Made by a program: the position numbers and the translations under genes. Source: Luteococcus sp048595755 (GTDB taxonomy: Bacteria; Actinomycetota; Actinomycetes; Propionibacteriales; Propionibacteriaceae). From it: a stretch of 64,000 bases of DNA. Each line of letters opens with the position of its first letter. The stretch's first letter is position 1. This document shows, piece by piece, positions 60,014 to 64,000 of the stretch. Where the stretch lies: positions 2,666,001 to 2,730,000 of the forward strand of contig NZ_CP184360.1 in NCBI RefSeq assembly GCF_048595755.1, written 5' to 3'. The notes beneath the pieces were generated by a model. That model was not told the DNA's origin. It worked only from the letters and a program-made list of their open reading frames with translations, and ran no database searches.

Positions 60014-60310
60014 TCAGACGCAGTCGACGCAGTAGCTGTCGTTGCCACGGGTCTCGGCGATCTGGCTGGCCGCCTTCACCAGGAAGCAGGATGCGCAGGT
60101 GAATTCGTGGGCCTGGCGCGGCAGGACTCGCACGGTGAGTTCCTCGTGCGACAGGTCCGCGCCGGGCAGCTCGAAGGATTCGGCGGCCTCGACCTCGTCC
60201 TCGTCGACCTTGCCGGAGTTCTTGTCATTGCGACGGGTCTTGAGCTCCTCGATGGAGTCCTCATTCATTTCCTCGTCGTTCTTGCGAGGGGCGTCGTAGT
60301 CAGTCGCCAT
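60014..60310 (-). CDS. DUF4193 zinc-ribbon-like protein
   Basis: A 98-residue actinobacterial DUF4193 protein (Rv2699c position). It has an acidic N-terminal 50 residues and a C-terminal CASC...CVDC pair of CxxC motifs that should bind zinc. ATG at 60310 is preceded by AGGAAG. Function unknown. Confidence 0.9.
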   Translation of the reverse strand: MATDYDAPRKNDEEMNEDSIEELKTRRNDKNSGKVDEDEVEAAESFELPGADLSHEELTVRVLPRQAHEFTCASCFLVKAASQIAETRGNDSYCVDCV

Positions 60311-60403
60311 GTCTTCCTTCCTGCCTGTCGTCGAGAATCCGGGGGCACGGTGTGCCCTGCACGCCTGCGGGACAGCCCTTGCCAACCACCTGTGCTGTCG
60401 TCA

Positions 60404-60420
60404 CCTGCCCCATGGGCAGG
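60404..60420 (-). terminator. Small hairpin after the S9 peptidase gene
   Basis: A 7-bp stem CCTGCCC/GGGCAGG with a 3-base loop, some 60 bases after the peptidase stop. Weak candidate. Confidence 0.35.
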
Positions 60421-60483
60421 CACATGTGTATCACACCGTGCGTGCCTCGGCCCATGCCGGTGGCCTGCAAGACCGCAATGCGA

Positions 60484-62616
60484 TCATCCCTCGGCACTCA
60501 ACAGGGAGGAGGCGAGGAAGGGTTGCCCCTCCAAATGGGTGGACAGGAAGCCCCGTACCGTCTCGTACCAGACCATGGCGTGCTGCGGCGTGAGCACCCA
60601 GTGGTTCTCGTCGGGGAAGTACAGGAACTTGTGCTCCATCTGCTCCGGGTCGCCCTCATGGGCCTGTGACAGCGCCCACCACAGGGCCAGCCCCTCTCCG
60701 ATCGGCACCCGGTAGTCCTTGTCGCCATGGATGACCAACATCGGCGTGGTGATCCGGTCGACGAACTGGTGCGGCGAGTTCTGCTCCATCATCTCGGCCG
60801 ACATCTCCTGGGCCCAGTACCACGGGGCGTCGGTGGTCGGTCCGAAGCTGTTGAGGTTCCACAGGCTGGCGTGCGACACGATGCACCGGAAGCGATCGGT
60901 GTGCCCGGCGATCCAGTTGGCCATGTAGCCGCCGAAGGAGCCGCCCATCATCGCGGTGCGGTCCGCATCGATGTCGGGCCGTTGTTCCACGGCATCGGTG
61001 ACCGCCATCAGGTCGGTGTAGGGCTCTGCTCCCCATCGGCCCCAGCCGCGCTGGATGAAGTCGCGCCCGTAGCCAGTGCTCAGTGCCGGGTCGGGCAGCA
61101 GGACCGCCTGCCCCTGGCTGACGAGCAGCCACGGGCACCAGCGCCAGCTCCACGCATTCCACGAGTTCAACGGGCCGCCGTGGGCCCACAACACCAGGGG
61201 CGCAGGATCCTGTGGCGTCGCCGTCTCGGGCAGCAGCAGGTAGCTGTGGATGGTCTGACCGTCGGTGGCGCTGGTCTGGATCCGCTCCAGTCGGCCGGGC
61301 AGCTGCACCTGCCCCGCGGGTTGGTGCAGGACGGTGCTGGTGGCAGTCCGGGGACAGATGCGCACGATGCTGCCGGGTTCGGTCCACGAGGAACGCACCG
61401 CATAGAGCGCCTCCCCGTCGGGCGCGACCACCACCGAGGAGTGCGCCCCCGCCTGGGTTAGCCGGCGGACCTGCCCATCGCCGACCGAGATGGCGAAGAC
61501 CGGACAGTCGCCATCCTCGTCCGCAACGACGTAGAGCTCCTGGCCATCGGCACTGAAGGCCACCGGCTTGGCCCACCGGGGCCATTCGGGCGCCAGGTCG
61601 TGGTGCTCACCGGTGTGGAGGTCCACCAGGTGCAGGAACTGGTGGGGGGCCTCGGTGGGGGTTCCCGCCACGTAGCGCACGCAGGCCACCCAGCGATCGT
61701 CGCGGCTGAGCACCGGATGCTCGAACTGGGAATGGTCGTCGGCCACCACGGTGACCACCTGCGACTCGTCCTCCGCCTGGGTGTCCTGGCCTCTCAGGGT
61801 GATGCGGACGAGGCGGCAGTGGCGCCGTCCACGGGGTCGCGGGTCCTCCAGGGTTGCCACCACGAAGTCACCATGGCTGGAGAGCACTCCGTCGGCGTCC
61901 AGGCCGCGGCCGAGCTCCGGGCTGGCCAGCATCATCGTCTCCTGCACGGGAGAATCCTGCACGGGAGAATCCTGCTCTGGGCTCACGGGCAAGGTGACCA
62001 GGCGCAGGGATTCGCGTGGCAGGTCGTGGTCCCAGAAACGCACGCCGGGGCTCTCGTGGAGGATCGCATTCACCTTGGCCTTGCGCCGTCGCGAGCGCAG
62101 TTCGCGATCCTGTTGCAGGTCGTCACACCCACTGGCCACGCCCACGGCACAGACCAGCGCATCGGCCTCGCGGGCCGCGAGCACCTGGGTGAACCCACCG
62201 GCACGGCGGGCCACCACCTGCGCCTCGCCACCCAATGCCGGAAGGCACCACAGCGCCTTGTCGTCGTCCTCGGCTCGCCCGTCCGCGGGCAGCGGGCGCG
62301 ACGAGGTGAACAGCACCGAGCCGTCACGCAGGATCGCCGACAGCGACTCACCCTCCACGCCGCGAGTGAGTCGGTGCGGCCGCGCCTCACCGCTGGGATC
62401 GATGCGCCACAGCGCCGAGGTCCAGGCGGTGCGGTCATGGTTGAGCGTCTGGATCGTGGCCAGCAGCCAGCGTCCGTCGGGGCTGACCTGGACTCCGCTC
62501 AGCCGGGGCAGCTCGATGTAGGAGCGCAGGTCTTCCCAAGGGCTGCCCAGCTCGGGTTCAGTGGTCTGCTCGGGTTCAGTGGACTGCTCGGGGGTCTGTC
62601 GTGCGTCGGGGCTCAT
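60484..62616 (-). CDS. S9 family serine peptidase (prolyl oligopeptidase/acylaminoacyl peptidase-like)
   Basis: A 710-residue peptidase with an N-terminal beta-propeller of WD-like repeats (about 25-430) and a C-terminal alpha/beta-hydrolase domain. The nucleophile lies in GGSFGGYM, the Asp in DKDYRVP and the His in DENHW. The enzyme likely cleaves short peptides or acyl amino acids. It has an AAGGAAG site and starts at ATG 62616, 20 bases after hemH, so it may be cotranscribed with ferrochelatase. Confidence 0.9.
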   Translation of the reverse strand: MSPDARQTPEQSTEPEQTTEPELGSPWEDLRSYIELPRLSGVQVSPDGRWLLATIQTLNHDRTAWTSALWRIDPSGEARPHRLTRGVEGESLSAILRDGSVLFTSSRPLPADGRAEDDDKALWCLPALGGEAQVVARRAGGFTQVLAAREADALVCAVGVASGCDDLQQDRELRSRRRKAKVNAILHESPGVRFWDHDLPRESLRLVTLPVSPEQDSPVQDSPVQETMMLASPELGRGLDADGVLSSHGDFVVATLEDPRPRGRRHCRLVRITLRGQDTQAEDESQVVTVVADDHSQFEHPVLSRDDRWVACVRYVAGTPTEAPHQFLHLVDLHTGEHHDLAPEWPRWAKPVAFSADGQELYVVADEDGDCPVFAISVGDGQVRRLTQAGAHSSVVVAPDGEALYAVRSSWTEPGSIVRICPRTATSTVLHQPAGQVQLPGRLERIQTSATDGQTIHSYLLLPETATPQDPAPLVLWAHGGPLNSWNAWSWRWCPWLLVSQGQAVLLPDPALSTGYGRDFIQRGWGRWGAEPYTDLMAVTDAVEQRPDIDADRTAMMGGSFGGYMANWIAGHTDRFRCIVSHASLWNLNSFGPTTDAPWYWAQEMSAEMMEQNSPHQFVDRITTPMLVIHGDKDYRVPIGEGLALWWALSQAHEGDPEQMEHKFLYFPDENHWVLTPQHAMVWYETVRGFLSTHLEGQPFLASSLLSAEG

Positions 62617-62636
62617 GGTCGTGCTTCCTTCGATGC

Positions 62637-63707
62637 TCAGTCGATCGCGGGGGTCTCGGCATTGCGCAGGTTCGGGCAACACCCTCGGCCGCCGCAACCG
62701 TCGGGGGCTGGGAGGGCATCGCCCTGGCGCGCGTGTGCCGCACGGGCCAGGAGCCGATCGGCCAGCCCGGCCACGAAGGTCTGCGACGTGCCGGCGGTCG
62801 CACTGCGCACCATCTGGATTCCGAGTTCGTCGCAGGTCTGGCGAGCCTGGGTGTCGAGGTCGTAGATCACCTCCATGTGGTCGGAGATGAATCCGATGGG
62901 GGCCAGCACCACACGATCGACGCCACGGCCGTGGAGTTCGGCCAAGTGGTCGTCGACGTCGGGCTCCAGCCACGGCTGGCCCGGCCGCCCGGAACGGGAG
63001 CAGAAGACCAGATCGTGCTCCGGCGCTCCCACCGCCTGCGCGATCCGTTCTGCCACCTCCTCGTGCCACCGTGAATAGGCGCCGCGTGCCTCCTGCGGTC
63101 CGCTGCTGTCATCCATGTCCGTGGGGATGGAGTGGGTGACGAAGACCAGGCGGGCACCGGGCAACTCGGCCAGCGCCTGCGCGACGGCGGCGCGATTGGC
63201 CTCGACGAAGCCCTCGTCCAGGGCATAGTTCCCGGCGCGATCGATCCGCACGTGCTCGGCACCGACGGTGCTGGCGGCCGCCGCGACCGCCTCGCGATAG
63301 GTGCGACAGCCCGAGTACGACGGATAGGCGCTGGTGGTCAGCATCAACACCCGGCGGCGGCCGTCGGCGACGAGCTCACGCAGCGCCTCGTCGATGAACG
63401 GATGCCAGTTGCGATTGCCCCAGTAGATCGGGCAGTCGACGCCGCGGGTGGACAACTCCTGCTGCAGCGCGGAGATCAGCGCCTTGTTCTGGTCATTGAT
63501 CGGGCTGCGGCCACCGAACAGGAAGTAGTGCTCCCCCACCTGGGCCAGCCGGTCGCGGGGAATACCGGCGCCACGGGTGACCACCTCGAGGAAGTCGATC
63601 ACCTCGTCGGGCTTCTCGGGGCCGCCGAAGGAGACGAGCAGGACCGCGTCGTAGGGGGCCAGGGGGTGGGAACCGGAGGTGGCGGGCAGTGCATTGGTAG
63701 CGGTCAT
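62637..63707 (-). CDS. hemH: Coproporphyrin III ferrochelatase
   Basis: A 356-residue ferrochelatase (CpfC type in actinobacteria) that inserts Fe2+ into coproporphyrin III. The catalytic His is at about 192 in THSIP. Cys134, Cys338 and Cys343/344 (GCGGRGCC near the C terminus) fit the [2Fe-2S] cluster seen in the Mycobacterium enzyme. GATCAT 7 bases before the ATG at 63707 makes a leaderless start possible. It belongs with hemE and chdC in the same pathway, 16 kb away. Confidence 0.93.
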   Translation of the reverse strand: MTATNALPATSGSHPLAPYDAVLLVSFGGPEKPDEVIDFLEVVTRGAGIPRDRLAQVGEHYFLFGGRSPINDQNKALISALQQELSTRGVDCPIYWGNRNWHPFIDEALRELVADGRRRVLMLTTSAYPSYSGCRTYREAVAAAASTVGAEHVRIDRAGNYALDEGFVEANRAAVAQALAELPGARLVFVTHSIPTDMDDSSGPQEARGAYSRWHEEVAERIAQAVGAPEHDLVFCSRSGRPGQPWLEPDVDDHLAELHGRGVDRVVLAPIGFISDHMEVIYDLDTQARQTCDELGIQMVRSATAGTSQTFVAGLADRLLARAAHARQGDALPAPDGCGGRGCCPNLRNAETPAID

Positions 63708-63916
63708 GCCCCCGATGATCCCAGACACCGAGAGGGTGCCGCATCCGGCGCCCCACCCCACCGGCAGCCACGCGCACTCATCGTCGGCTTGTCACGCTAG
63801 ATTGGTGCGACTAGTAGTGTGACTGGCAGAGGTGTGTTCCGTTCAGTTCGGCGCCGTGCGCCGTCGGCACCCTCGAAAGCCCGCCAGCACGACGTTCAGC
63901 CAGCAGTGGAGAGAAC

Positions 63917-64000
63917 ATGACAAGCGCCCTCAGTCCTCGCGAAATCCAGACTCGTATCCGGTCGGGAGCCTCGCTCGAGGACGTGGCGCAGGAGTCCGGG
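63917..64000 (+). CDS. sepH: SepH-like cell division protein, N-terminal part
   Basis: Only 28 codons are visible. MTSALSPREIQTRIRSGAS and the LEDVAQESG that follows match the region of the DUF3071/SepH family that normally begins after about 50 residues. SepH stimulates FtsZ assembly. A GGAGAG site lies before the ATG, and the upstream frame has no other start codon before a stop at 63815, so the protein lacks the usual N-terminal segment. The rest is outside the window. Confidence 0.65.
   Translation, partial: MTSALSPREIQTRIRSGASLEDVAQESG

Overview
The window is chromosomal DNA from a high-GC actinobacterium, most likely a member of the Propionibacteriaceae. Three things point there. First, it carries a PPi-dependent phosphofructokinase of the propionibacterial type. 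Second, several blocks follow the gene order of actinobacterial chromosomes: gcvP-merR-bfn-ftsR-garA-gcvH-DUF881-sbp-DUF881-pgsA; thrS-HIT-pipS-patA-pimA; hemE-chdC / DUF3000-rnd / dxs; and trmA-like / trkA-trkA / OB-fold-DUF3710-dut-DUF3093 / DUF4193. Third, it holds the start of a sepH gene. No phage, transposon, plasmid or CRISPR genes were found, so this is core genome with a few unusual accessory pockets.

Layout. 1-7.4 kb: end of a GH13 trehalose synthase-like gene, DUF445 protein, flavohemoglobin, a PPK2 polyphosphate kinase, TerC and a sirtuin. 7.5-11.2 kb: a divergent pair made of an atypical lid-less Hsp70 and a helical-repeat/coiled-coil protein with an in-frame tandem repeat. 11.3-14.8 kb: thiol peroxidase, then a tightly overlapping operon (SatD-like HTH protein, membrane protein, DUF4031-HD fusion) followed by a tyrosine phosphatase. 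14.9-22.6 kb: DUF4870, acetyltransferase, CDF transporter, CitE-like lyase, M3 peptidase, YciO, a TadE-like orphan and pfp. 22.7-37.9 kb: a long minus-strand stretch with YihY, the glycine-cleavage/GarA/FtsR block, phosphatidylinositol mannoside synthesis and thrS. 38-38.9 kb: four tRNA genes (Val-GAC, Cys, Gly on minus; Val-CAC on plus). 39-42.5 kb: a tiny ORF, a 394-bp non-coding leader, a CbiX-like protein, a second PPK2 and a stand-alone LigD-type primase-polymerase. 42.5-48.7 kb: msrB, an ABC transporter pair coupled to chdC-hemE, DUF3000 and RNase D. 48.7-54.5 kb: dxs, an unknown gene with a LexA-like box, aconitase and a small Cys-rich protein. 54.6-64 kb: RNA m5U methyltransferase, two TrkA proteins, OB-fold, DUF3710, dUTPase, DUF3093, DUF4235, DUF4193, S9 peptidase, ferrochelatase and the first codons of sepH.

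How the genes fit together. Phosphate and pyrophosphate handling recurs (two PPK2 enzymes plus PPi-PFK). Heme is made by the coproporphyrin route (hemE, chdC, [2Fe-2S]-type ferrochelatase), although the oxidase gene usually found between hemE and chdC is absent here. The GarA-like FHA protein, aconitase and glycine cleavage genes tie to 2-oxoglutarate and TCA flux. A window-wide regularity is leaderless transcription: about twenty genes have a -10 hexamer of the form nAnnnT ending 6-8 bases before the start codon and no Shine-Dalgarno sequence. I used this pattern to choose several starts and to support two small ORFs (14621-14761 and 38944-39126).
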